This document shows, one piece after another, positions 1-9,511 of a DNA stretch of 64,000 bases (its first letter is position 1; each line of letters starts with the position of its first letter). The stretch spans positions 62,001-126,000 of the forward strand of contig NZ_CBDAQN010000003.1 of assembly GCF_965199065.1 (NCBI RefSeq), read 5' to 3'. The position numbers and the translations under genes are program-made. Origin of the DNA: Acidisoma sp965199065 (GTDB taxonomy: Bacteria; Pseudomonadota; Alphaproteobacteria; Acetobacterales; Acetobacteraceae). The notes beneath the pieces are model-generated. The model did not search any database. It saw nothing but the letters and a program-made list of their open reading frames with translations, and was not told the origin of the DNA.

Positions 1-402
1 GAGGATCAACCGGCAGAGTTTGTGCGGCAGGGTCTCCGGCAGGTGATCGGTGACGAGGACGGTCGCATCTTGGGCGCTTTCGGCGAGCCCCTGTGTCGCC
101 TGCAGCGCCAGCGGCAGCCAGTCCGGTGACGGACCCAGCACGAGAATGCGGTCATCGGGGCGCAGATCGGCCTCTAGCAGCAGCCCCGCAGCCAGCCGGG
201 CCGATGAGAACTCCGGACCTGCGAAGTGCAGGATGAGCGCCGCGGCGGCCCGGGGATCGCCCTCGGCCCAGGCGCGGAGCGTCGGGTCGCCTGGAGCAAG
301 CTGAACGCCATGGACGGCGCCCAGCCAATGCCGGAAGGCAGCGCGATTGGTGGTCGCGAGCCGCTCGGCAGCGTAGTTCTCAGGGGTGAGATAGAGGCTC
401 AG
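1..402 (-). CDS. Partial CDS running off the left edge, possibly AMP-binding/acyl-CoA ligase-like
   Basis: An open minus-strand frame with strongly GC-biased third positions enters from the left edge and reads right to about position 402, ending upstream at a TGA. It has no ATG, GTG or TTG near its 5' end. The first possible start is a CTG at 402, while an ATG at 412 lies in another frame and stops after four codons, so the start is unresolved or a base is missing. The visible peptide begins roughly SLYLTPENYAAERL and has a stretch reading DLRPDDRILVLGPSPDW, which resembles the N-terminal region of AMP-forming ligases. No catalytic motif is in view, so the family is a guess. Confidence 0.4.
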   Translation of the reverse strand, partial: MSLYLTPENYAAERLATTNRAAFRHWLGAVHGVQLAPGDPTLRAWAEGDPRAAAALILHFAGPEFSSARLAAGLLLEADLRPDDRILVLGPSPDWLPLALQATQGLAESAQDATVLVTDHLPETLPHKLCRLIL

Positions 403-493
403 GGTTCAGCCATGCGTGAGGTTCGGGTAGGTTCCGGATCGACGGGGCTTGATTGCGCGGTCGCGGCGCGTCTATATGCCGCCCACCCAAGGC

Positions 494-569
494 GGGGCCA
501 TAGCTCAGTTGGGAGAGCGCCTGAATGGCATTCAGGAGGTCGTCGGTTCGATTCCGATTGGCTCCACCA
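494..569 (+). tRNA. tRNA-Ala(GGC)
   Basis: A full cloverleaf can be drawn. The acceptor arm GGGGCCA (494-500) pairs with TGGCTCC (559-565) with one G-T pair. The D arm contains AGCTCAGTTGGGAGAGC. The anticodon stem CCTGA/TCAGG encloses the loop ATGGCAT with anticodon GGC at 527-529. The T loop is GGTTCGATTCC, and the 3' CCA is encoded. The last 14 bases are repeated exactly at 22337-22350, which suggests that this gene was an integration target. Confidence 0.95.
556..569 (+). other. Putative attL (3' end of tRNA-Ala)
   Basis: The sequence GATTGGCTCCACCA at the 3' end of tRNA-Ala occurs again in the same orientation at 22337-22350, next to a P4-type integrase remnant. A 3' tRNA end is the classical target of this recombinase family. 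The exact match is 14 bases and stops on both sides. Confidence 0.55.
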
Positions 570-1246
570 AGCGCCGGGCTTAACATATTTGGATCGTTGC
601 TTCTGGCTGGTTCCTTGCGCCGCACACCCACCTTAGAACCGTCCCTTTGATTTGCGCTGGCCCGCGACAGCCGGCGCCGCCTCCGTGGTTCGACGAATGG
701 AGCAAAGGTAACGCGAGGCGGGTTAGCATCAGGGAAAGAGCGAGTGGCGGTATCTGCCCGGTTCATAACAAACGTGTTGGGAGCGCGATCTACTTCTTCG
801 GCCATTGTGCGCCTGGTAGTTGCGGGGCCGGTGGTCGAGTGGATCGGGCTTGCACCGATCGGGGGAACACCCCTGCGCCTACGCCACCCCTTATCGCTGT
901 TCCACCCTCAAGGGAGGGGCGCGGTGCCCGTGCGCTGCGGGGCACCCCGAAGTTCACGGCTAGCAAGGCATCATCTTAACGAAGCAAGTCTCCGACGATT
1001 TGATTTCCGGTGTCGGCCCGGTGATCTTTATTAGCCACTCATGGCGCGGCGCTCCTAGCATAAGGGTCAGGATTGAACTTACCTTTCTGAGGTATCGTTC
1101 GCGAAGCCCGACCCACATGGAGCAGCATTTTCTCTGCCGAATGACATCTTATCCTTCGGACCGCGCTGCCACTCCACCCATCTGGTGAACTAGCCATAGA
1201 AGCTTCGCCGCAACTACATCAAGTTCGAAAGTGCCAACGGGGCGAA
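570..1246. other. Intergenic stretch with no supported gene
   Basis: About 680 bases after the tRNA hold only short overlapping frames without ribosome sites or recognisable products. A GATCGG/CCGATC hairpin near 850 is seen, but it forms no tRNA. If the island model is right, this is the left edge of the island. Confidence 0.5.
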
Positions 1247-2442
1247 ATGAACTTCTACGCGATTTGGCCGTCGCTTGTTTGCCTGTTAGTGATAACGGCG
1301 GTCGCTTCCTCCCCCGCAATGATGCTCGCGGATACGCCACCAACGACAACTCGAGCACGCGTACAGACCATCGACGGGCTACGGGGCTTCTTAGCCATTG
1401 GCGTTTTCATCCACCATTCAGTTATTTACCATCAATATCTCCTTACAGGAAGATGGGACGTGCCCCCCTCGGTGTTCTACACAAATATTGGGAAGGCTGG
1501 GGTCACTGTGTTTTTTATGATAACTGGCTATCTGTTTGGACACAGATCCTCCGAGCCGAAGGCAGACCAGACTTCCTAAAGCTCTATATCGGCAGAATCT
1601 TCCGTATAATCCCGTTGTACGTGTTCTTAGCGGGCATTGTTTTTGCAGTGGTTGGCGTGTTGACGCACTGGAACTTGCAGGTCTCACCAATCGAACTTTT
1701 AAAAGAAATGGTTAGGTGGCTGTCTGGCGGCATTTTGCCGGCCAGCGATGTTAACGGCCACAACAACACGTTTCTAATCTCAGCTGGGGTAACTTGGTCA
1801 CTCCAATTTGAGTGGTTCTTCTACGCTAGCCTTCTAGTAATAGCTTTTTTTGCACGCAACAGGTTGCTTGGTATTCTGCTTCCGATCTTAGGTTATGTTT
1901 TTGTAGGCGTTTTAAAAACGGCATTACATCTGACCAGCATGGATGCCTCTGCCGCGTTGATGTTCTTCATTGGGATGATTGCGGCATCCGCTAAATCGAC
2001 AGAGGTGCTTGACCGCTTTCAGGCTCCACAATGGGCAATGTCGTCCATGATTATCATCTTGGTGGCATTTGTGCTGTTCTTCTCAACCCACGTCTTTGGG
2101 ATTGCATCGATCACTGGCCTTGGGTTGGCGTTCATATTGGTGGTCACTGACGGCACGATTTTTGGACTGCTTCTAACCAAAGGCGCAAGGCGCTTAGGCG
2201 ACATCAGCTATGGTATCTACCTGCTTCAGGGACCTGTCCTGTTTGTGGTGTTCTGGCCGGCTGTGGTCCGTGCTGACGCCTTGTCCTCCCCGTGGCTTCA
2301 CTGGATCATAGTCATGATCGCAGCGCTGCTTCTGGTCGCGTTGGCCACCGCTACACATGTGCTGATTGAAATTCCCGGCGTGCAAGCGGGGCGATGTTTC
2401 ACAAGCAGGATTATGAACATCCGGAGCCTCCGCCAAGCCTAG
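1247..2442 (+). pseudogene. Acyltransferase-3 family membrane protein, frameshifted
   Basis: The N-terminal part starts at ATG 1247 and contains the family hallmark TIDGLRGFLAIGVFIHH and the motif VFFMITGYLF. The frame then runs into a stop near 1579. The remainder continues in the next frame from about 1538 (ILRAEGRPDFLKLYIGRIFR) to the stop at 2442, with many hydrophobic helices. Adding one T in the run at 1535-1537 would rejoin the two parts as GYLFWTQILRAEGRP, so a single-base deletion is the simplest explanation. Intact members (OafA/NodX-like) acylate sugars of O-antigen, exopolysaccharide or peptidoglycan at the inner membrane. The rejoined length of about 398 residues is normal for the family. 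It could be a real pseudogene or a sequencing error. Confidence 0.8.
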
Positions 2443-2549
2443 TCTGCCAAACAAAGACGCTGGCTTACTCCCCTTGACCCTCACCCTGCTTTCCAGGCCA
2501 TTGCGAACTAGGATTTTCCACCTTTGAATGGATAAAGGAGGAGGGTTTG

Positions 2550-2815
2550 ATGAAGCACAGCAGGTTCAGTGACGAGCAGATCATCGCGATGCTGAAGGAG
2601 CCCGAAGCTGGGGCGAAGGTTGATGACATCTGCCGTCGCACGGCGTGAGTGGGGCGACGTTTTACGCCTGGCGGAGGAAGTTCGGCGGCATGGAGCCGTC
2701 AGATGCGAAGCGGCTCCGGGAGTTGGAGACTGAGAACGCCAAACTCAAGCGGATCGTCGCCGATCAGGTGCTGGACATGTCGGCGATGAAGGAGCTGCTG
2801 CAAAAACAGCGGTGA
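2550..2815 (+). pseudogene. IS3-family transposase OrfA, frameshifted
   Basis: ATG 2550 follows a strong ribosome site (AAAGGAGGAGGG). The peptide starts MKHSRFSDEQIIAMLKE, the helix-turn-helix protein that binds the ends of IS407-group elements. It hits a stop at about 2646. One base is missing near 2636, because the next frame continues as HGVSGATFYAWRRKFGG and then shows the leucine-zipper-like stretch LRELETENAKLKRIVADQ before ending at 2815. The reading frame for OrfB begins five bases later. Confidence 0.8.
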
Positions 2816-2819
2816 GCCC

Positions 2820-3712
2820 GTGGCGAAGCGCAGAGCCGTGGGCTTTCTGATGAGCGCACTGGGTTTAGGTGAGCGGCGGAGTTGCCGCATCGTCAGTTTA
2901 TCGCGCTCGGTGGCGCAGTATCGACCTGTCGCGCGCGACGACGGTGCGGTCATTGGGCGGATGCGTGTGCTGGCATCGGCACACCGCCGCTACGGCTGCC
3001 CCCGCCTACACGCGATGCTACGGCGGGAAGGGCTGGTCGTGAACCACAAACGCACGGAGCGCCTGTATCGTGTCGAAGGGCTTCAGGTGCGCACGAAGAA
3101 GCGCCGTAAGCTCCCCCGGCGCGACCGTGTCGCAGCTGAGGTTCCTCAGCGGCCGATGCAGCGCTGGTCACTCGACTTCATGAGCGACCAGCTTGCCGAC
3201 CATCGCCGGTTCTGGGTCCTCAATATTGTGGACGACGACAGCCGCTTCTGTCCTGGGCAGCTCGTCGATCTGTCGATCTCCGGGGCGCGTGTCGCCCGCT
3301 ATCTCGACGAGTTGGCCGGGCACCTCGGGCTACCGGAAGAGATCGTTCTCGACAACGGGCTGGAGGGCACGAGCCGTGCGATGTTAGACTGGTCGGAGCG
3401 CACCGGGGTTCGCCTGCGGTTCATCGAGCCGGGCAACCGGTGCAGAACGCGTTCATTGAGAGTTTTAACGGCCGCATGCGCGACGAGTGCCCGAACCTGC
3501 ACTGGTTCCGATCCCTCCGCCACGCCCGCGACGAGATCGCCGAATGGCGCCACCACTATAACGCCAAGCGCCCGCATTCAGCGCTCGGACGGCTGTCGCC
3601 CATAGAGTTCCTGACCACGACCACCACGCCGGTGCTTGAGCCTCTTACGGGCTCCGCACCGGCGCTCACCGCGACGATGCAACAGGAGATTTCCAGCTTT
3701 GTACGGCCCTAA
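2820..3712 (+). pseudogene. IS3-family transposase OrfB (DDE/rve integrase), frameshifted
   Basis: The frame opens at GTG 2820 and carries the HTH_21 region (HRRYGCPRLHAMLRREG) and the integrase core with the first two acidic residues in SLDFMSD and VLDNG. The frame breaks near 3434, where AAACCG is expected and AACCG is found. The catalytic glutamate region FIESFNGRMRDE and the C-terminal RPHSALGRLSPIEF lie in the next frame, ending at 3712. The stretch after the second Asp reads GLEGTSRAM instead of the usual GPEFTSRAM. Intact, this would be the catalytic half of a frameshift-fused IS3 transposase. Confidence 0.8.
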
Positions 3713-3766
3713 CTCAGGGGTAGGGTCAAATTGGCATTTAGATACACGGGATATTTGAGTCTCGGG

Positions 3767-4680
3767 TCATGGATCAGCGTTACTTTTGGGTGGAGTAACG
3801 AGAGGAGGACCCCTTTGGCAGACGGCCCACATGTACTGGAATGATCTGACTCCAGGCCAAAAGGTGTCGGTTTGGTACACCGGCATGGCATCGGGGTCTG
3901 CCTCCGCGGCCGGAACCGGTGCGCTCGAATTGGCTGGCGGAACGATAGTCGCGGGAGGAGTAGCCGAGGCTACAGCTTGGGTACGAGGCTGAGGTGCAGC
4001 TTCACTCGATGCTGCGGCCGATATTTGCGCCTGCGTTGGGGCATGCCAAGGAGGCGGAAGCTGGGTGAAGTCATCGGCTTCTGTGCATTGACCAAACTTT
4101 GCGATAGCGGCTGACGTGCCAGTCAGGTCCATCCTAGTTGCCGCTGATGGCCCCTCTTCGATCGCCATCGAAGCGCCTGCCGTGACCCATGTAGGAATTG
4201 CGGGAAAGTCGTGGCGTCTAGTGGAATGGAAATCGTATTCGAAGATGCAACCCCGGCCAGGATTTGACTGCCGTGGTCATAGCCGAGCGTGATTCGTTCG
4301 ACGCCGTCACTTGGAAAGGTGAAGGGCCCTGTGATGCTCAACGTGAAAATCTGAGGCTGAGCGAAGTTGGCGAGCAGCCCTATGCTCCAGCCGCCTCCAA
4401 GGTCCGCGTTCATGCCGCAGGTCTGCGACCCGGTGGCCGAAGTGTTATTGTTCTGGGCCAATTTTGGCGGAACTGATTGCGGCAGTGGCGACGCAGCCGC
4501 CGGCACCGGTGTTACAGGTGTCAGCGCGACGGGCGTTGCCGCTTCGGGTGGCGTCGACAGGCTATTGCTCGATGGGAAATAAGCGCCACTTGGAGGCTGA
4601 CCGGCTGTCGTGTCCTGCGCTCTGGCTAAGGTGGAGCACGAAACGACAAGAAGTAAAACGACCGCTAGCGGCGCTCTCAT
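3767..4680 (-). pseudogene. Secreted protein of unknown function, frameshifted
   Basis: ATG 4680 follows a good ribosome site (GGGGAG). The first 21 residues (MRAPLAVVLLLVVSCSTLARA) form a signal peptide, so the product would be exported. A Pro/Ala/Thr-rich linker comes next, then a compact domain with SQTCGMNADLGGGWSIG and ITGPFTFPSDGVERITLGY. The frame breaks around 4172-4178: the continuation ASMAIEEGPSAATRMDLTG and then LTGTSAAIAKFGQCTE lies in the neighbouring frame to 3767. The SAAIAKFGQC stretch resembles the end of invasion-associated-locus-B-like domains, but this is weak. Its 3' end lies 39 bases from the IS3 element. Confidence 0.55.
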
Positions 4681-4765
4681 TGGTCATCTCCCCGACCAGA
4701 CTACCTCAACATAGGATCGAGATTGGCAGTAGTGCTGGATGGGCCATCTCTATCGCGTCGAGGGC

Positions 4766-5540
4766 TCATAGGAACGCCGCACCCGCGTGATCCTTGAATA
4801 GATCCGCCCGCCGAACGTAGCCGCGCAGGGTGTCGACCGACTTGTGCCTGGATACTTCCATCAGCTTGAAGACCGAGGGCTCGGCTTCAGCGCCGGAGGT
4901 CAGGAAACCCGACCAAAGAGAATGGGCGGCGAACAGCGTCGGGTCGCGGCCGGTCCGCAGGCAGTGTGCCTTCACAATGTCGGGCACGCTGTCGGCGCTC
5001 AGAACCGCTACGCTGGCCCTGCCGCCGCGGTTGATGGGCCGGAAGATCGGACCGCTTGTGATGCCGGAGGCAGCCAGCCATTCCTTCATAGCCTCAACCG
5101 GCCGGAGCTTTGCGCCGCGGGGAATGGCAATCTCCTGCCCTGCCCCTTCTTGGTCCGTCTTTCACCGCCGGATCGTCACACGCAGCCCGTCGGGCGCCTC
5201 GACCAGGTCGCCGACTTCCAGAGCAACTAGCTCACTGCGGCGAAATGCGCCGGCGAAGCCAATCGCCAGGAGAGCCCTGTCCCGTTTCCCGCGAAGATCG
5301 TCAGGGGAAGTGTCGAGCATGACGCGGATGAGATCGGCCGTAGCTGGCGCCTTCTGGACCTTGGCCGCGCCGATCGAACGCCGGATCCCGCGCATCGTCG
5401 CTTTGACACCCTCTGCGTTGGTCGGAGGCTCGATGCCCGCGAGCTTAAGGGCATACCGGATCGCGGCGACCCTGCGCCCGATAGTGGAGGCCCGGGCCCC
5501 TCCCCTCGCCTGTAAATCAGCACCGAGATGGGACCCCGAT
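4766..5540 (-). pseudogene. Site-specific tyrosine recombinase remnant
   Basis: The minus strand encodes a degraded phage-type integrase. The visible parts in order are ASTIGRRVAAIRYALKLAG (end of the N-terminal domain), RDRALLAIGFAGAFRRSEL (first catalytic Arg region), an in-frame TGA at 5162-5164 where a Ser codon is expected, then FRPINRGGR, AAHSLWSGFLTS, SRHKSVDTLRGYVR and the end FKDHAGAAFL. The usual His-x-x-Arg box reads HSLW, so the catalytic arginine is Trp. The 5' end is lost near 5540. It is therefore dead three times over: truncated, interrupted and lacking a catalytic residue. It may have belonged to an older element nested in the island. Confidence 0.8.
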
Positions 5541-5820
5541 GAAAATCTAAGCTACAGGCGTGATAAGGTGTCCATATTTGCTCCATGTATGGGGTCCCCA
5601 TCGGCGCCGATCTGGACCCCATCCCCAGGGATAGCTCTATCGTGATTTCAAATTCTTATGTTGAAAATAGAAGGGGGTTCCGATTCGGTGCTGAAACACA
5701 CGAAAATGGCCATGCCCAAACACGCTTCCCCGCTAACGCCTGCCTTCGCTGGGCATGGGCTGTAACGCAAACGTTTCTAGTTAAGGTGTCGAGCCCGGCG
5801 TCATGGCGGTCTTCTAGCGC
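5541..5820. other. Intergenic stretch, nothing recognised
   Basis: About 280 bases of lower-GC sequence separate the recombinase remnant from the MBL-fold gene. No credible gene, hairpin or repeat is seen here. Confidence 0.4.
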
Positions 5821-6582
5821 TCAGTACGAGGCATGAGCGCAGTGACCAGTTGAGCACAGCCTCCGCGCCAACGACGCCAGGGAGTTCGCGTGCCGCATGA
5901 CTTCGGCCGCCTCCAGAGGTCCGCCATGGCCCATGTAGAAGCGTTTGGAACCCCCTTGTAGCATCCGCTTCAACTCACGTGCGACTGCATTTGGGTCATC
6001 TTCGAACGGAGGACGAATTGCACGACCGGTGAACGCGATGCCGCCAATCAGAATGCCGGACGCTAGCAAATCACCAACCAGGGCGTCTTGTGAAGACAAT
6101 TCAACTGCTATCGAGCCGGGAGTATGTCCTGCCGTATGACGAACAAGCCCCTCGAAACCAAAGTCCCGAAGGCTCACCGAGCCTCCATTTTTCATCATCA
6201 AGTCTGGCAGGAAACCTTCATACGGCTGGTGCGGGAGCGGCGTTCTGAGGAACAACCTGCCGACTAAACCTGTCGGGCAGAACGTCATCGGCTCCCTACG
6301 ACTGTAAAAATCGGCATCGTCTTGATGCGCTAGAATGGGGGCACCCGACAACTGGCGCAGGCGTGCGGCGCTGCCCGCATGATCGGTGTGTGCGTGGGTC
6401 ACGATGATCAGCTTGATGTCCCGGAAAGACAGGCCGTGCCGAAAGAGGACTCGCGCGATCTTTCGCTCGGAACCAGGTATGCCCGCGTCGACGAGCACGC
6501 AACCTGCGTCGCTCTTTATCAGATGGACGTTCACCATCTTGAACGGCAAAATAGGGATACGAATGATTTCGATTGGAGGCAT
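5821..6582 (-). CDS. MBL-fold metallo-hydrolase
   Basis: The protein is 253 residues from ATG 6582, chosen because an AGGAAG ribosome site lies just upstream. A longer frame to 6708 would add 42 non-conserved residues. The metallo-beta-lactamase metal motif THAHTDH is at residues 62-68, followed by further ligand regions AGHTPGS and LVGDLLASG and a late YMGHGGP. Such proteins bind two metal ions and hydrolyse esters, lactones or thioesters; the substrate is not predictable here (lactonase or glyoxalase-II-like). It is transcribed divergently from the alpha/beta hydrolase at 6842. Confidence 0.85.
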   Translation of the reverse strand: MPPIEIIRIPILPFKMVNVHLIKSDAGCVLVDAGIPGSERKIARVLFRHGLSFRDIKLIIVTHAHTDHAGSAARLRQLSGAPILAHQDDADFYSRREPMTFCPTGLVGRLFLRTPLPHQPYEGFLPDLMMKNGGSVSLRDFGFEGLVRHTAGHTPGSIAVELSSQDALVGDLLASGILIGGIAFTGRAIRPPFEDDPNAVARELKRMLQGGSKRFYMGHGGPLEAAEVMRHANSLASLARRLCSTGHCAHASY

Positions 6583-6841
6583 GGGAACTTCCTGTGCGAT
6601 CTTTCGCTGATAGACGGTAAAGCGTGCCGCGCCGCTGCGTAGCCCCGCACCATCAAGGCCTAAATCAGCAATGAGTGGGAGAGCGAACACCGAATGGCGG
6701 CCCCGCATAGAGCTCGCCCTATGCTTTCCGTCGCCTGACCGAAAAGGCGGGATCTTCGACCTAGCGATCTTGCCTCGCCCGATGCCAAACTGGCTCCGTC
6801 AGGACGACCCAACGTGCGGTCGCATCAGAAGGAACCAGATC

Positions 6842-7525
6842 ATGGCCAAAGCCTCCAACATCCTGTTCGTTCATGGCGCATGGGCCAATTCCTCATCCTG
6901 GGACAAAGTTCTGCCGCTGATCGAAGCAGCTCGTCTCACGGGCACAGCCGTCTCCCTGTCCCTCACCACCCTCGCCGAGGATGTGGCAACCGTGAAACGC
7001 GCGATTGAACTGATTGACGGTCCGGTCCTGCTGGTCGGGCATTCCTACGGCGGCTCGGTCATCACCGAGGCCGGATCGGATCCGAAGGTCGCGGGCCTCG
7101 TCTACATTGCAGCCTTCGCACCGGATGTTGGGGAATCGGCCGCATCGCTGGGCGCCGGTGGACCGCCGACGCAAATCCTGGAGCAGATCCGCCCCGACGC
7201 TCACGGCTTCTTCAAACTGACACGAGCCGGTGTCGACGAAGTGTTCGCCCAGGATCTCCCCGAAGGCGAGCGGGCTCTCATTTTCGCCACCCAGAACCCG
7301 CTAGCGGGCGCGGCATTCGGTGGCAACATCACCGTTCCGTCCTGGAAGGAGAAGCCAAGCTTCTATCTGCGCGCGACCGAGGACAACACAATCCATCCGG
7401 AACTTCAGAAGTCCATGGCAACCCGCATCAACGCCAAGAGGGTCGTCGACGTGCCCTCAAGCCACTTGCCGATGCTCTCTCATACGCGTGCGGTAGCTGA
7501 CTTGATTATCGCCGCTGCCGAGTGA
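6842..7525 (+). CDS. Alpha/beta-fold hydrolase (salicylate-esterase-like)
   Basis: The protein is 227 residues. ATG 6842 follows AGAAGGAA. FVHGAWANSSSW forms the oxyanion-hole region, and the nucleophile elbow GHSYGG places the serine at residue 68. The stretch VITEAGSDPKVAGLVYIAAFAPDVGE and the C-terminal HLPMLSHT supply the family pattern and probable catalytic His. It has no signal peptide and should be cytoplasmic. It is a clear paralogue of the exported hydrolase at 11639-12400, sharing the VITEAG-DP-V and AAFAPDVGE signatures. Members of this family hydrolyse small esters; the natural substrate is unknown. Confidence 0.85.
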   Translation: MAKASNILFVHGAWANSSSWDKVLPLIEAARLTGTAVSLSLTTLAEDVATVKRAIELIDGPVLLVGHSYGGSVITEAGSDPKVAGLVYIAAFAPDVGESAASLGAGGPPTQILEQIRPDAHGFFKLTRAGVDEVFAQDLPEGERALIFATQNPLAGAAFGGNITVPSWKEKPSFYLRATEDNTIHPELQKSMATRINAKRVVDVPSSHLPMLSHTRAVADLIIAAAE

Positions 7526-7532
7526 TCGCTTT

Positions 7533-7572
7533 CTGCCGCGTGGTGAGGCTGAATGCCTTCACCACGCGGCAG
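7533..7572. terminator. Bidirectional hairpin terminator
   Basis: Between two convergent genes, CTGCCGCGTGGTGA (7533-7546) is a perfect inverted repeat of 7559-7572, extended inward by GGC/GCC around a short loop. There is no long T run, but position and stem strength fit a shared terminator. Confidence 0.7.
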
Positions 7573-7579
7573 ACTATCC

Positions 7580-8524
7580 TCAGGCGGTCATCTCCTGCCG
7601 AGCGTTCCGACGGATGACCTGGGGCGCTTGGCCGAAGACGCGGATGAAGGCGCGCCGCATGCGCTCCGGGTCGGCAAACCCAGTCTCGGTTGCAACAACC
7701 TCGACTGGATGGCGGCTCTGTTCCATCATCAGTCGGGCGGCCTCGAGCCGAAGGTTCTCGACAGCCTTGGCGGGTGACTGCCCGGTTTCCGTCCGGAAGG
7801 CCCGGCTGAACTGGCGAGGGCTCAAATGCGCCGCATCCGCGAGTTGCTCGACTGAGAGCTGAGATTTGAGGTTCCGGCGGGCATAGTCGAGCGCATTCTG
7901 GATGCGGTCCGATTTGGCGTCCAACTTCAGCAATTCGGAGTGCTGCGACTGGCCGCCGGCGCGGCGATGATAGACGACGAGAATTTGCGCAATGGAGCGC
8001 GCAAGTTCCGCCCCATGATCCTTTTCGACCATCGCGAGCACCAGGTCGATACCGGCGCTCATGCCAGCCGATGTCCAAACCGTTCCGTCAATGATGAAGA
8101 TGCGGTCCTCCTCCATCTTCACCTTGGGATAGCGCGCCTTCAGTTCGCGGGCCGCAATCCAGTGCGTCGTCACGCGCTTGCCATCGAGGATGCCAGCCTG
8201 CGCTAGCACGAAGGCGCCAGTGCAGATCGATGCGATCCGCCTGCAGGCGAGATGTCCACGTTGCATGAATTCGATGACGGCGGGAGATGCGGTGACGCTT
8301 TCCGTACCACCGCCTACCAACAGCGTGTCGTAATCTAGCTCCCCGAACTTTCGCGTCTCGGTCATGGTGCCAAGAGAGCTTGGCACCATCCCTCCATGCT
8401 CGGACAGGATCTCGACGTCGTAGAGCGTCTTCTTCGCGCTGATGTTGGCGAAGACGAAGGCGGACAAGGCTGCCAGATAAATAGGCTGGAAGTCTGGCAG
8501 AACGACGAGGCCGATCCTCTGCAT
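7580..8524 (-). CDS. GlxA-family transcriptional regulator (DJ-1/PfpI domain plus AraC HTH)
   Basis: The protein is 314 residues. Residues 1 to about 180 form a DJ-1/PfpI-like amidotransferase fold with the conserved cysteine in SICTGAFVLAQAG, which probably senses ligand rather than catalyses. Residues about 210-314 form two AraC helix-turn-helix motifs (LSVEQLADAAHLSPRQFSRAF and VEVVATETGFADPERMRRAF). It is transcribed divergently from the SDR gene at 8630 and may control that gene and the hydrolase after it. Family members often activate catabolism of small nitrogen compounds or stress genes; the effector is unknown. Confidence 0.88.
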   Translation of the reverse strand: MQRIGLVVLPDFQPIYLAALSAFVFANISAKKTLYDVEILSEHGGMVPSSLGTMTETRKFGELDYDTLLVGGGTESVTASPAVIEFMQRGHLACRRIASICTGAFVLAQAGILDGKRVTTHWIAARELKARYPKVKMEEDRIFIIDGTVWTSAGMSAGIDLVLAMVEKDHGAELARSIAQILVVYHRRAGGQSQHSELLKLDAKSDRIQNALDYARRNLKSQLSVEQLADAAHLSPRQFSRAFRTETGQSPAKAVENLRLEAARLMMEQSRHPVEVVATETGFADPERMRRAFIRVFGQAPQVIRRNARQEMTA

Positions 8525-8629
8525 TGCGTATCAGTCCATGTCTCGAAAGGTGGGTTAAACGACATGTCGGCCATCCGCAAGCCAGTCTAGGGTGCCCTCC
8601 AGCGGCCGTCCGGGATGGGGGCGAGGACG

Positions 8630-9454
8630 ATGAACACCAAACTTCACAGCGGTACTGCGCTGATCACGGGCGCTTGTTCCGGCATCGGTGCCGTCTATGC
8701 GGATCGGCTCGCCCGGCGCGGCCATGACCTCGTCCTGGTCGACCGCGACCGCGACCGGTTGTGCGCACTTGCGTCTGGCGTCACCGACGATACCGGTCGA
8801 TCGGTGGAGGTCCTCGCCGCCGACCTCGGGACGGCGAAAGGGCTTCGTTCGGTCGAGCGGGTGCTGGCGACAGATGCTAGCCTGACGATGTTGGTCAACA
8901 ACTCTGGGCAGGCGTCCTCGCCGCCGCTGCTCACCTCCGACCCCGACGAGATGCAACGAATGATCAATCTCGACGTGACGGCTCCGATGCGCCTTGCCTG
9001 TGCAGCCTGCCCAGCATTCGCCGAGCGAGGACGAGGGACGCTTATCAACGTTGCTTCGATTGTCGCGCTCACACCCGAACAGCTCAACGGCGTCTATGTT
9101 GGCGTGAAAGCTTTCGTCCTCGCTTTCAGCCAGTCGCTCCACTCGGAATTGTCGCCAAAGGGGATCCGGGTCCAGGTTGTTTTGGCAGGAGCAACGCCGA
9201 CCGAGTACTGGGGCAATGGCGGGATCCAGGTCATGCGCCTGCCGAGCCGGATGGTGATGTCGGTAGCCACCCTGGTCGACGCCGCACTTGCAGGGCTCGA
9301 TCTCGGTGAGATCGTAAGCATTCCGTCACTGCCCGATATCGCCCAATGGGATGTCTACGAAGCGGCGCGCCACGCGATGCGAGGGAAGCTGTCGCGAGCC
9401 GATCCCGCCGTCCGCTATCGGAGTGACCGTCACCGGAGCCTCCGGTCACCCTAA
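8630..9454 (+). CDS. SDR-family NAD(P)-dependent oxidoreductase
   Basis: The protein is 274 residues from ATG 8630, chosen because GGGGGCGAGGA precedes it; an upstream start would add five residues. The cofactor motif TGACSGIG is at residues 13-20, NNSG follows in the middle of the Rossmann fold, and the catalytic tetrad is represented by the serine in INVASIVAL and by YVGVK. The C-terminus is longer than in minimal SDRs. It lies 57 bases upstream of an alpha/beta hydrolase on the same strand, so the two probably share a transcript. Short-chain dehydrogenases oxidise or reduce alcohol/keto groups; the substrate is unknown. Confidence 0.88.
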   Translation: MNTKLHSGTALITGACSGIGAVYADRLARRGHDLVLVDRDRDRLCALASGVTDDTGRSVEVLAADLGTAKGLRSVERVLATDASLTMLVNNSGQASSPPLLTSDPDEMQRMINLDVTAPMRLACAACPAFAERGRGTLINVASIVALTPEQLNGVYVGVKAFVLAFSQSLHSELSPKGIRVQVVLAGATPTEYWGNGGIQVMRLPSRMVMSVATLVDAALAGLDLGEIVSIPSLPDIAQWDVYEAARHAMRGKLSRADPAVRYRSDRHRSLRSP

Positions 9455-9511
9455 CCCTGCCACCGAACAGACCAGCCGCAGCAACCTCACATTTGTAAAG
9501 CGAGAACCGCC

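Larger units (their letters stand above)
2475..3728 (+). mobile_element. IS3-family insertion sequence (IS407-like), degenerate
   Basis: The element is about 1254 bp with two consecutive transposase frames. Its ends are imperfect inverted repeats: TGACCCTCACCCTG at 2475-2488 and, on the opposite strand, TGACCCTACCCCTG at 3728-3715. The flanking four bases differ (CCCT on the left, AATT on the right), so no target duplication is visible. Both transposase frames carry a one-base frameshift, so the copy should not be able to move on its own. Confidence 0.85.

Noticed and set aside
380..805. Minus-strand frame across tRNA-Ala
   Set aside because: It runs through the tRNA gene on the opposite strand and lacks a start site or family.
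826..905. tRNA-like segment after tRNA-Ala
   Set aside because: A hairpin exists, but no acceptor stem, T loop or anticodon arm can be drawn.
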